Origin: Reyranella sp.
Lineage (GTDB): Bacteria; Pseudomonadota; Alphaproteobacteria; Reyranellales; Reyranellaceae
DNA length: 8,079 bases
Direction of reading: 5' to 3'
NCBI GenBank assembly: GCA_030681635.1
Contig: JAUXRT010000705.1
Coordinates: 1 to 8,079, forward strand
The position numbers were made by a program, and so were the translations under genes. Below are positions 1-7,077 of the stretch, piece after piece; positions within the stretch are counted from its first letter, which is position 1; the number at the start of each line of letters is the position of its first letter. Below the pieces are notes generated by a model that worked only from the letters and a program-made list of their open reading frames with translations, was not told the DNA's origin and searched no databases.

Positions 1-1274
1 AGCGGCTGGCGCCGTCGCTCTACGATCTCGACCACCCTGGCTGGGTCGAAGAGGACGAGGTCGATCTCGACTACCACCTGCGCGAGACGACGCTGCCGGC
101 ACCGGGTTCGGAGGCCCAGCTCGAAGAAGTGATCTCCCGCCTCCACGCCAACACACTCGATCGCACCCGCCCGCTCTGGCAGTTCTACATCATCACCGGC
201 CTCGCCAACGGCCAGGGGGTTCTCTACTCCAAGGTCCACCATGCCGCGGTCGTTGGCGGCGCCGGCATGGCGATCAACAAGGCCCTCTACGACGTCACCG
301 CGGTACCGCGCGAGGTGGCGCCGCCACCCCCGAAAATAATGGCCGGCAAAACGGCGCCCAGCGCGCCGATCGCCGTCGACCCAGTGAAGGGTCTGGCCGA
401 CATCATGGGCAACATGATGCGCCAGCAGCTCAAGATGTGGGAGGCAGCGCCGCAGATCCTCAATGCGATGACCGGCGCCTTCCTCGCCAAGCCCGGCGAG
501 ATGCCGAAGGCGCTCGGCACCTTGCAGAGCCTGATCAGCCAGATCCCGACCCTGAATGCCCCGAAAACGCCCTTCAACGCCACCATCACCCGTGAGCGCA
601 GCTATGCCGCCCGCACCATCTCGCTGGCCGACGCCAAGGCGGTCGCCAAGGCAAGCGGCGCCAAGCTGAACGATGTCGTGCTGGCGATCTGCGGCGGTGC
701 GTTGCGCCGCTATCTCGCGGAGAAGGGCCAGTTGCCGGACAAGCCGCTGATCGCGGGCGTCCCCATCAGCCTGCGCGAGCCCGGCGATACCCGGCAGAAC
801 AATCAGGTCTCGGGCATGCTCTGCCAGATCGCAACCGACATCGCCGATCCCGCGGAGCGCCTGAAGACGATCCTGAAATCCTCATCGGAGGCCAAGCAGA
901 TTGCCGGCACTTTCCGCGACGCCGTCCCGCAGGACTTCGCTTTCGTCGGCGCGCCGATCCTGTTGCAGCTCATAATGCTGGTCTATGGCAGGAGCGGTCT
1001 CGCGGACAAGATCCCGATGCCGATGAACGTCACCATCTCCAACGTGCCTGGTCCGCCGATGCCGCTCTATTGCGCCGGCGCCAAGGTGACGGCGCTGCAC
1101 CCGGTGTCGATCCCGGCCCATGGCGCGGCGCTCAACATCACCGTGCAGAGCTACATGGATGCCCTCAACTTCGGCCTCACCGCCGACCGCCGCGCGGTGC
1201 CCGACGTCGGCCTGCTGGGCGACTACCTGGTCGAGGCAGCCGACGAGCTGAAGAAGGCGGTTGTGGGCGGTTGA
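1..1274 (+). CDS. WS/DGAT family wax ester synthase / diacylglycerol O-acyltransferase, 5'-truncated by window edge
   Basis: Family role: transfers an acyl group from acyl-CoA to diacylglycerol or a fatty alcohol, making storage triacylglycerol or wax ester at the cytoplasmic membrane and lipid inclusions. The reading frame is open from base 3, and the 423 visible residues start inside the N-terminal domain. About 50-60 residues are therefore missing, and the GTG at 129 is an internal codon. Visible family marks are the FDL-HLR-like stretch (YHLRETTLPAPG), RPLW near base 170, the double-His motif (bases 237-242), LNDVVLAICGGALRRYL in the second domain, and TISNVPGPPMPLY near the C-terminus. 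The active-site motif HHxxxDG reads HHAAVVG here, so the Asp is Val (GTT, 252-254). The usual GN before the VSxM segment reads NN. Family membership is secure. Acyltransferase activity is less certain because of the motif change. The downstream hydrolase gene is 57 bp away on the same strand. Confidence 0.9.
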   Translation, partial: RLAPSLYDLDHPGWVEEDEVDLDYHLRETTLPAPGSEAQLEEVISRLHANTLDRTRPLWQFYIITGLANGQGVLYSKVHHAAVVGGAGMAINKALYDVTAVPREVAPPPPKIMAGKTAPSAPIAVDPVKGLADIMGNMMRQQLKMWEAAPQILNAMTGAFLAKPGEMPKALGTLQSLISQIPTLNAPKTPFNATITRERSYAARTISLADAKAVAKASGAKLNDVVLAICGGALRRYLAEKGQLPDKPLIAGVPISLREPGDTRQNNQVSGMLCQIATDIADPAERLKTILKSSSEAKQIAGTFRDAVPQDFAFVGAPILLQLIMLVYGRSGLADKIPMPMNVTISNVPGPPMPLYCAGAKVTALHPVSIPAHGAALNITVQSYMDALNFGLTADRRAVPDVGLLGDYLVEAADELKKAVVGG

Positions 1275-1320
1275 AACCCTTCCGCGCTATTCCGATATGT
1301 GAGACGCTGGCCACAACAAC

Positions 1321-1327
1321 AAGGAGG
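1321..1327 (+). promoter_or_regulatory. Strong Shine-Dalgarno AAGGAGG that fixes the hydrolase start
   Basis: AAGGAGG lies four bases before ATG 1332. It is the best ribosome-binding site in the window and decides between ATG 1332 and the upstream in-frame GTG 1299. Confidence 0.85.
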
Positions 1328-1331
1328 CCAT

Positions 1332-2108
1332 ATGTCGGCTGCCGTTGAAGCGTTGCGTCCCCCCTCGCGAACGCTCCTGTTGCTTGAAGGCCGGGCCGTG
1401 CAGGAGCTCGGCGCATTCTGGATGCTGCGCCCTTGGCTTGCCGCCGCACCGCGCGGCGACGGCCATCCGGTCCTGGTCCTGCCCGGGCTGCTGGCCAGCG
1501 ATCTTTCCACCCAACCGCTGCGCAGCTTCCTGAAGTCCCATGGCTACGCCGCGCACGGCTGGAAGCAGGGCCGCAACCTCGGCCTGCGGTCAGGCGTCGA
1601 GCGCAGCATGCTGGAGCGGGTCGAGGAGCTCTACGACCGCCACGGCGGCCGCAAGATCAGCCTGGTCGGCTGGAGCCTGGGCGGCATCTACGCCCGCCAG
1701 CTCGCCAAGCGCGTGCCTGACAAGGTGCGTTCGGTGATCAGCCTCGGCAGCCCCTTCACCGGCAGCCCCAAGGCGACCAATGCCTGGCGGGTCTACGAAT
1801 TCGCGTCGGGCCATCGCGTCGACGAACGCGACCAGCACATCGCCGGGCCGCTCGCCGAGCCGCCACCGGTGCCGACGACCTCGATCTTCAGCCGTTCCGA
1901 CGGCATCTGCGCGTGGCAGACCTGCCTCAACGAAGAAAGTGAGCAGGTCGAGAACATCGAGGTCTATGGCAGCCACTGCGGGCTCGGCCATCATCCGGCG
2001 GCGGTCTATGCCGTCGCCGACCGGCTGGCCCAACCCGAAGGCCAGTGGAAGAAGTTCGACCGATCCGGCTGGAAGAGCCTGATCTTTCCGGACTGGAAGC
2101 GCGCTTAG
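1332..2108 (+). CDS. Alpha/beta hydrolase (lipase/esterase-like)
   Basis: A 258-residue predicted serine hydrolase, probably an esterase or lipase; the substrate cannot be read from the sequence. The nucleophile elbow GWSLGG places the catalytic Ser at residue 115. VLVLPGLLASD (47-57) is the usual oxyanion-hole region after the first core strand. Asp190 in SRSDGICAW and His215 in GSHCGLGHHP fit the acid and base of the triad. No signal peptide or membrane helix is evident, so it is probably cytoplasmic. The start is ATG 1332 because AAGGAGG (1321-1327) lies four bases upstream. An in-frame GTG at 1299 would add 11 residues but has no ribosome-binding site. The gene follows the WS/DGAT gene by 57 bp and is probably co-transcribed with it, which suggests a role with acyl esters. 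Its TAG stop overlaps the stop of the convergent phasin gene. Confidence 0.9.
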   Translation: MSAAVEALRPPSRTLLLLEGRAVQELGAFWMLRPWLAAAPRGDGHPVLVLPGLLASDLSTQPLRSFLKSHGYAAHGWKQGRNLGLRSGVERSMLERVEELYDRHGGRKISLVGWSLGGIYARQLAKRVPDKVRSVISLGSPFTGSPKATNAWRVYEFASGHRVDERDQHIAGPLAEPPPVPTTSIFSRSDGICAWQTCLNEESEQVENIEVYGSHCGLGHHPAAVYAVADRLAQPEGQWKKFDRSGWKSLIFPDWKRA

Positions 2109-2530
2109 GGCTTCTTCTCGACGGTGGCCCGGATTTCCTCGTAGGATTCCTTCATCCGGTCCTGCACGATCTTGAAGGCTTCGGTGCTCGACTTCTGCAC
2201 CAGCTCGGCGATGTCGCGCGTGTTGGCAATCGCCGCCTCCATCGCCTTCTTGGCGAATTCAGCCTGCTTGGCCATTGCCTCCTGGGGCGAGCCGCCCGGC
2301 TTGTAAGCCTGCGCCACCTCGGCCATGTCCTTCATCGCCGCCTCGAAGATCGCGCGCTGCTTCTGGGCAACCTCGCTGGCGCCGCCGGCCACCGCCTGCC
2401 ACGACTTGGTCATGGCCACGAGGTTCTTCTGCTGATGCTCCATGATCTTCGCCATGTCGAAGGATGGAACCTTGAGCTGCTCGCCAAATTTCTTGAACAT
2501 ATCCGTGAAGTTCTGTCCTGCGTCGGCCAT
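2105..2530 (-). CDS. Phasin family protein (storage-granule-associated)
   Basis: A 141-residue, almost wholly helical, Ala/Lys/Glu/Met-rich protein with the style of the Phasin_2 / TIGR01841-type family. Recognisable stretches are KIMEHQQKNLVAMTKSWQAV, followed by an amphipathic region with AQKQRAIFEAAMKDM, and then AKKAMEAAIANTRDIAELVQ. Phasins of this type coat polyhydroxyalkanoate granules and control their number and size; some bind other hydrophobic inclusions. There is no signal peptide or membrane segment, as expected for a cytoplasmic surface-binding protein. AGGAGG (2541-2536) sits five bases before the ATG. The gene is 16 bp downstream of the DUF445 gene and is probably the last gene of the P450 transcript. 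Its stop overlaps that of the convergent hydrolase. No PHA synthase is in view. With a WS/DGAT opposite, the coated granule could be PHA or neutral lipid; this is inference. Confidence 0.8.
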   Translation of the reverse strand: MADAGQNFTDMFKKFGEQLKVPSFDMAKIMEHQQKNLVAMTKSWQAVAGGASEVAQKQRAIFEAAMKDMAEVAQAYKPGGSPQEAMAKQAEFAKKAMEAAIANTRDIAELVQKSSTEAFKIVQDRMKESYEEIRATVEKKP

Positions 2531-2546
2531 GCGAACCTCCTGTCGG

Positions 2547-3833
2547 TTACAGGTACAGCTTCAACCCCTGCTCCAGCGCGTGCAAGGCCAATCCCGCCAG
2601 CCCGCCGATCAGGGCGCCATTGAAGCGGATGTATTGCAGGTCGCGCCCGACGGTGAGTTCGATGCGGCCGATCAGCACATCGATGTCCCATGACTTCACC
2701 TGATCGGCGATGAAGCGGCCGACGCCGCTCTTCTGGCTCTGCACGAAATCCGCCAGCACGCGTACCATGCCGCGGTTGATCTCGGCGCGGATCGCGGGAT
2801 CGCGCGCGAGTTGCCCGCCGACATCGACCAGCATGGCCTCGAGTTGACGCCGGACCTGGCTGTCTGAGGCGCGCGCATCCTGCTCGAGGAAGCTGCGCAG
2901 GCTCTCCCAGGCGCCTTCGGCGATGGCGGCGATCTCCGGCCGCGCCAGCAGGTCCTGCTTCAGCCCTTCGGCGCGACGCGCAAACGATTTGGACGTGCGC
3001 AAGCGATCGACAAAACCTGTCACAAAACCGTCGAATTCCCGGCGCAGCGGATGCTTGGTATCGACGCGCGCCTCCTGGATGAAAGCGCTGGTCGAAGCCA
3101 CGATCTTGCGCAGCAGATAGGCGTCGGCCCGGTAAAGGTTGAACAACGCCGGAAGTTCCTTGCGGATCTTCTCGCGCAACGCCGCCAGTGTCTCCTCGTT
3201 GGCCAGCACCTTCTCGAGGGCGCCCAGCAGTTCGTCGAGCAGACGTTGGTGCCGGCCCTTCTCCGTGACCGCGCTCAGCAAACCCGCCGCGAGCGGCGCC
3301 AGTTCCACCCGCTCCAGTTCGGTCATGATGCGCTTACCGATGAAGCCCCGAAGCCCGGACTGATCGATGGCCGACAGGGTCTGCGGCAGGAGCTGCAACA
3401 CAAAGCGTGCGAGAGCGGCACTGCGTTCGCGATCCGAAAGCCACTCGGCGACCAGCGCGGCGAAATCGACCTCCCGCAACCGTGCCTCGACCGGTTCGGG
3501 CGCCAGGAAATTGGTCTCTATGAAGCCGCCCAGCGTATCGGCGATGCGCTGGTGGTTGCGCGAAATGATGGCGGTGTGCGGGATCGGCAGGCCTAAGGGC
3601 CGGCGGAACAGGGCGACCACGGCGTACCAGTCGGCAAGGCCGCCCACGGTCGCGGCGGCGGTGAAGGCCGCAACGTAGCCCCACGCCCAGTGCAGGGGCT
3701 CGTAGTACCGGGCCACGCCGAACAAGGTTGCCGTAAAAACCAGCAGGAGTGTCGCCGCGCGCTTGATGCGGCGAAGATCGCGGGCGCGCTCCAGATCGCG
3801 CGGATCGACGTCGCGGTTCAGCTGCTCGCCCAC
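2547..3833 (-). CDS. DUF445 family membrane protein (YjiN-like)
   Basis: A 428-residue protein of the DUF445 family, about the length of E. coli YjiN. The molecular function is unknown. The signature GGLADWYAVVALFRRPLG followed by LPIPHTAIISRN lies at residues 64-93, and the C-terminal signature GRDLQYIRFNGALIGGLAGL is present near the end. Two hydrophobic segments occur at about 27-43 and 49-65, and one at about 404-425. Both ends are therefore membrane-anchored, and the roughly 300 residues between them are charged and largely helical. The start is GTG 3833, which overlaps the end of the P450 gene by 16 bp. No clear Shine-Dalgarno precedes it and the next Met is far downstream, so translation is probably coupled to termination of the P450. 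Family assignment is confident; a link to the P450 or to storage is only inferred from position. Confidence 0.88.
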   Translation of the reverse strand: MGEQLNRDVDPRDLERARDLRRIKRAATLLLVFTATLFGVARYYEPLHWAWGYVAAFTAAATVGGLADWYAVVALFRRPLGLPIPHTAIISRNHQRIADTLGGFIETNFLAPEPVEARLREVDFAALVAEWLSDRERSAALARFVLQLLPQTLSAIDQSGLRGFIGKRIMTELERVELAPLAAGLLSAVTEKGRHQRLLDELLGALEKVLANEETLAALREKIRKELPALFNLYRADAYLLRKIVASTSAFIQEARVDTKHPLRREFDGFVTGFVDRLRTSKSFARRAEGLKQDLLARPEIAAIAEGAWESLRSFLEQDARASDSQVRRQLEAMLVDVGGQLARDPAIRAEINRGMVRVLADFVQSQKSGVGRFIADQVKSWDIDVLIGRIELTVGRDLQYIRFNGALIGGLAGLALHALEQGLKLYL

Positions 3834-6800
3834 ACGTCCAGCACGTAGCGTCCGTCGGCCGCCAGCTTGGCCATCCAGGCCTCGCCCGCCGCCTCGTCAT
3901 TGCCCGTCCTGTCGCGATACATCGCCACCAGCGCCCGCTTCACATCGGGTTCCATGCGGCCGCCGTCGCCGCAGACGTAGAGGATCGCGCCTTGCTCGAT
4001 CAGCGGCCAAAGTGCGGCGGTCTGTTCCTTCAGGAGATCCTGCACGTAGGTCTTCTTTCCGTCGTGGCGCGAGAACGCGACGTGCAAGTCAACGATGCCG
4101 GCGGCGGCGCGTTCCTTCAGCTCGTCGGCGTAGATGAAATCCTGGTCGGGGTGGCGGCAGCCGAAGAACAGCATCGCCGGGCCGAGCTGTCGTCTCTGCG
4201 CCTTGAGCGCCATCCGTTCGCGCAGGAAGCCACGGAAGGGGGCCAGCCCGGTTCCCGGACCGATCATGACGATGGGCGCCGCCGGATCGACGGGCAGCCG
4301 GAAGCCCACCTTGGTTTCCTTGACGAACGCCTGCACCGTGCCGCCCGGCGCCTGGCGTCCCAGATGATTGGAACAGACGCCATGATAGACGCCGGCGCCG
4401 GCGCGCGCCGGCCCTTCGACCACCGCCACGGTAACCGAACACTGCGAACCGTCGGCGACCGGCGACGACGAGATCGAATAGTAGCGCGGCGTCATCAACG
4501 GCAGCATTTCCAGGAATGCCGAGAACGGCAGTTCGCAGGCGGGATGCTCTTCCAGGAGATCGAGCACGGACTTGCGCTTGGCAAGTATCTCCGCCCGGAA
4601 ATGGTCCTCGTCGAGGAGCGCCTCGAGCTTGGGTCGCGTGAAGGGGCAGCGCGTGTTCTGGGCCATGGTCTGGATCTGCTTGCGCGTCGCCGGCAACTGC
4701 AGCTCGACGAAATCCGACAGCAGGCGATGCACGGAGAGCGCATCTCCCACCGGAAGCGCCGCACGTCGGCCTTCGGCCGCTTCCAGCATGACATGTGCGC
4801 CGGGCGCAAAGCCGAACCGCCGGATCGCCCGCTCGACCAGCGCCGCGCCGTTCTCCGGCACAATGCTGAGGTGATCGCCGGCGCGATAGCTCACGCCGTC
4901 GGGCAGCAGGACTTCGATGTGGCGCGTGCTGCGGCCCGAGCTGTCGGCGTTCTGCAGCTCGCGATTGGCCAGCACGCGCATGGGCAGCGCCCCAGTGCCG
5001 CCGATGATCGGATGCGCCGGCGGCTTGTCGACCGGAAGCACCTGGTAAAGCGGCTCCAGCGCCGCACCGGTGTCCGGCTCGAGCTTGACGCCGAGCTTGT
5101 CCGCGACCGCGGGCAGCATCGGCTCGTACCAGCCCTGGAAATGACCATCGAGGTCTTCCTTGGCGTCGCCTTCGCCGCGTTGATAGATCCGCTCCGCCCC
5201 CTTCTCGGCCATGAGTTCGTCGATCTGGCGCGGGATCGCCTGATAGGTCGAGGCCCAGTCGCGGTTGCCGCAACCGAACACCGTGTAGCGCACGCCCTTC
5301 AGGGATCCAGGCGCCGCATCGCGCAGGCTGCCCAGGAAGCCACCGGCATTGTCCGGCGGACCTCCATTGTAGGAGGCGCAGACGATCGCGACCGCACCCT
5401 CGTGCGGCAGCTTGCCGGCATGATCGTCGAGAGCCGCCAGGGTCGTGGCAAAGCCGCTGGCTTCACCTGCCTCGGCAATCGACCGCGCGAGTTCCTCGGC
5501 CGTGCCCATGTTGGACCCGAACAGCACCGCAAGCTTTGCGCCGTGGCTCGCCGCCGCCTTCCTTGGCGCGGTCTTCTTTGCCACCGGCCTGGGTGCGGCA
5601 ACAGCCGTCCCCGCGCCGCGAACGACGTCGGGCCGCAGCCGCACGCGCATCACGAGCCCCTCGGGCTTGATGGTGAGCGACTCCTTGATCTTGAGCTGAT
5701 AGCGCGTGTGATCGACCAGCTTGAAACGCTGCAGGATCATGCCCAGCACCAGGGTCGCCTCGGTCATGGCGAACTGGCGGCCGATGCAGGCCCGCTGGCC
5801 GTTGCCGAACGGCTTATAAGCATGCGGCGGCATCTTGGCTTCACGCTCGGGCGCGAAATTGTCGGGGTTGAAGACTTCGGCTTGCGGGCCCCACACCGAC
5901 TTGTCGCGGTGAAGCATGGCCGTCAGCACGGTGACGAAGGTGCGTTTCCTGAGCTTGTATTTCTCGCCGATGGTTTCGTTCTGATACGGGTAGAGGCCGA
6001 ACGCCGGCGCGGTCGGCCACAGCCGCAGCGCCTCCTTCAAGATCTGCCCCATGTAGACCAGCCGGTTGACCTGCTGTGCCGTCGGCTTGGCGTTGATGTC
6101 GTGGCCCAGCACGCGGTCGACTTCTTCATAAGCCTTTTGCAGCACATGAGGATTGTTGAGCAGGAAGTAGACGGCGAAGGACAACATCCCGCTCGTGGTC
6201 TCGTGGCCGGCGATCAGGAAGGTGTTCATCTGGTAGCGGATATTGACGTCGTCCAGGCGCTCGCCGCTCTGCTTGTCGATGCCCGCCAGCATGAAGCCCA
6301 GCAGGTCGGGCTTGGCCTCGTCATCCGCGGGAATCTCGCGACGTTCCTTGATGATGCGGTCGGCGATGCCGTTCATGAAGCCGACATCCTGCTCGAGCTT
6401 CTTGCGGCTCTTGCGTTGGGTGATGTCCTCCAGCGGCAGGCCGCGCATCTTCATCACCGCCTCGAGCGCGCGGACCAGCGATTCGACATAGGGATGGTTG
6501 TCGCTGCGGTAGAACGAGTTGAAGCGGTAATTGAAGCCGCACAGGCCGATCGTGTCGAGGGTGAGCGCGGTCATGTCGCGCACCACGTCGATCTCCTCGT
6601 CGGCGTTCAGCCGCTCCCACTTGGTGACGAGCTGATCGGCGATATCGAGCATGCCCTCGTGATAGGTCTGCATCATGCGATGCGCGAAGGTCGGCAGCAG
6701 GATGTTGTGCGCCTTCTGCCAGTTGGGCTCCTGCGTCTCGGCGGTGAACAGCGCATCGCCGCCCAGCATGCGCACCCGGCGGAGCGAGCCGCGCACCGCC

Positions 6801-7018
6801 TTGTCGAAGCGCTTCTCGTCGCAGAGTTCGGCCACCAGGTCGGCACCCGACACGACGACCAGCGGCGTGCCCATCATGTCGAGCCAGAAGATCGGTCCCT
6901 GCTCGCGCGCGATCCGCATCAGATCCTGGATCGGTGCGCCGCCATCGACAGTGAGCATGTTGCCGAGCAACGGGGTGCGCGGCGGGTGTGGAATCGGGTG
7001 CAGCTTGTTGCGCGCCAT
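3818..7018 (-). CDS. CYP102-type self-sufficient cytochrome P450 / NADPH-P450 reductase fusion (P450 BM3-like)
   Basis: A 1066-residue soluble fusion, like Bacillus P450 BM3 in length and order. It should hydroxylate long-chain fatty acids or related compounds with NADPH and O2. Heme domain, about 1-465: I-helix AGHETT (270-275), ExxR E329-R332, heme loop PFGNGQRACIG with ligand Cys411 (codon 5788-5786), Phe91 equivalent to BM3 Phe87, Thr274 to Thr268, Ala337 to Ala328. The linker (about 466-493) is rich in Ala, Pro and Lys. FMN domain: GSNMGTAE (501-508), ASYNGGPPDNA (548-558), FGCGNRDW (581-588). FAD/NADPH part: RYYSISSSP (845-853), GPGTGLAPFRGF (920-931), S983/R984/K989 for the NADPH phosphate, CGDGG (1016-1020), C-terminal Trp1063. 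Thr51 and Val55 replace BM3 Arg47 and Tyr51, so substrate preference may differ. ATG 7018 follows GGAGGA (7035-7030). No membrane anchor. All catalytic motifs are intact. Confidence 0.97.
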   Translation of the reverse strand: MARNKLHPIPHPPRTPLLGNMLTVDGGAPIQDLMRIAREQGPIFWLDMMGTPLVVVSGADLVAELCDEKRFDKAVRGSLRRVRMLGGDALFTAETQEPNWQKAHNILLPTFAHRMMQTYHEGMLDIADQLVTKWERLNADEEIDVVRDMTALTLDTIGLCGFNYRFNSFYRSDNHPYVESLVRALEAVMKMRGLPLEDITQRKSRKKLEQDVGFMNGIADRIIKERREIPADDEAKPDLLGFMLAGIDKQSGERLDDVNIRYQMNTFLIAGHETTSGMLSFAVYFLLNNPHVLQKAYEEVDRVLGHDINAKPTAQQVNRLVYMGQILKEALRLWPTAPAFGLYPYQNETIGEKYKLRKRTFVTVLTAMLHRDKSVWGPQAEVFNPDNFAPEREAKMPPHAYKPFGNGQRACIGRQFAMTEATLVLGMILQRFKLVDHTRYQLKIKESLTIKPEGLVMRVRLRPDVVRGAGTAVAAPRPVAKKTAPRKAAASHGAKLAVLFGSNMGTAEELARSIAEAGEASGFATTLAALDDHAGKLPHEGAVAIVCASYNGGPPDNAGGFLGSLRDAAPGSLKGVRYTVFGCGNRDWASTYQAIPRQIDELMAEKGAERIYQRGEGDAKEDLDGHFQGWYEPMLPAVADKLGVKLEPDTGAALEPLYQVLPVDKPPAHPIIGGTGALPMRVLANRELQNADSSGRSTRHIEVLLPDGVSYRAGDHLSIVPENGAALVERAIRRFGFAPGAHVMLEAAEGRRAALPVGDALSVHRLLSDFVELQLPATRKQIQTMAQNTRCPFTRPKLEALLDEDHFRAEILAKRKSVLDLLEEHPACELPFSAFLEMLPLMTPRYYSISSSPVADGSQCSVTVAVVEGPARAGAGVYHGVCSNHLGRQAPGGTVQAFVKETKVGFRLPVDPAAPIVMIGPGTGLAPFRGFLRERMALKAQRRQLGPAMLFFGCRHPDQDFIYADELKERAAAGIVDLHVAFSRHDGKKTYVQDLLKEQTAALWPLIEQGAILYVCGDGGRMEPDVKRALVAMYRDRTGNDEAAGEAWMAKLAADGRYVLDVWASS

Positions 7019-7044
7019 GGGCCCGGCGATCCTCCCTGTCTTAC

Positions 7045-7060
7045 CCCCTTATAGCAGGGG
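7045..7060. repeat. Inverted repeat flanking the candidate P450 -10 box
   Basis: CCCCT (7045-7049) and AGGGG (7056-7060) are perfect 5-bp arms around six bases. The candidate -10 TATAAG overlaps the centre and left arm. It could be an operator or a small hairpin; five bases per arm is little evidence. It is not a terminator, since neither strand has a U-run after it. Confidence 0.3.
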
Positions 7061-7077
7061 CTTCAGGGCGCGGTCAG
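7048..7077 (-). promoter_or_regulatory. Candidate promoter for the P450-DUF445-phasin unit
   Basis: On the minus strand, CTGACC (7077-7072; 4 of 6 with TTGACA) is followed after 18 bases by TATAAG (7053-7048). Transcription would begin near 7041, giving a leader of about 22 bases that contains the GGAGGA ribosome-binding site. The -35 overlaps the stop of the upstream gene. Predicted by eye only; consensus matching in GC-rich genomes is error-prone. Confidence 0.35.

Noticed and set aside
129..1274. GTG 129 as the true start of the WS/DGAT gene
   Set aside because: The frame is open to base 3 and the residues before 129 match the N-terminal domain of the family, so 129 is internal.
1299..1331. 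GTG 1299 as the start of the hydrolase
   Set aside because: No Shine-Dalgarno precedes it, whereas ATG 1332 has AAGGAGG four bases upstream.
2045..2623. A 192-codon plus-strand frame opposite the phasin
   Set aside because: It is also in codon register with the phasin and Leu/His/Arg-rich. The phasin has a strong ribosome-binding site and family features.
3051..3596. A 181-codon plus-strand frame opposite DUF445
   Set aside because: It is codon-register antisense to a gene with clear family signatures and has no ribosome-binding site or domain of its own.
3992..7054. A 1020-codon open frame on the plus strand, antisense to the P450 gene
   Set aside because: It is in exact codon register with the P450 gene, so its stops would require TTA, CTA or TCA codons in the sense frame, which this GC-rich genome avoids. 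Its translation is Arg/His/Gln-rich with no recognisable domain.
7019..7073. Intrinsic terminator between the DUF433-like gene and the P450
   Set aside because: The only inverted repeat has five-base arms and no U-run on the minus strand.
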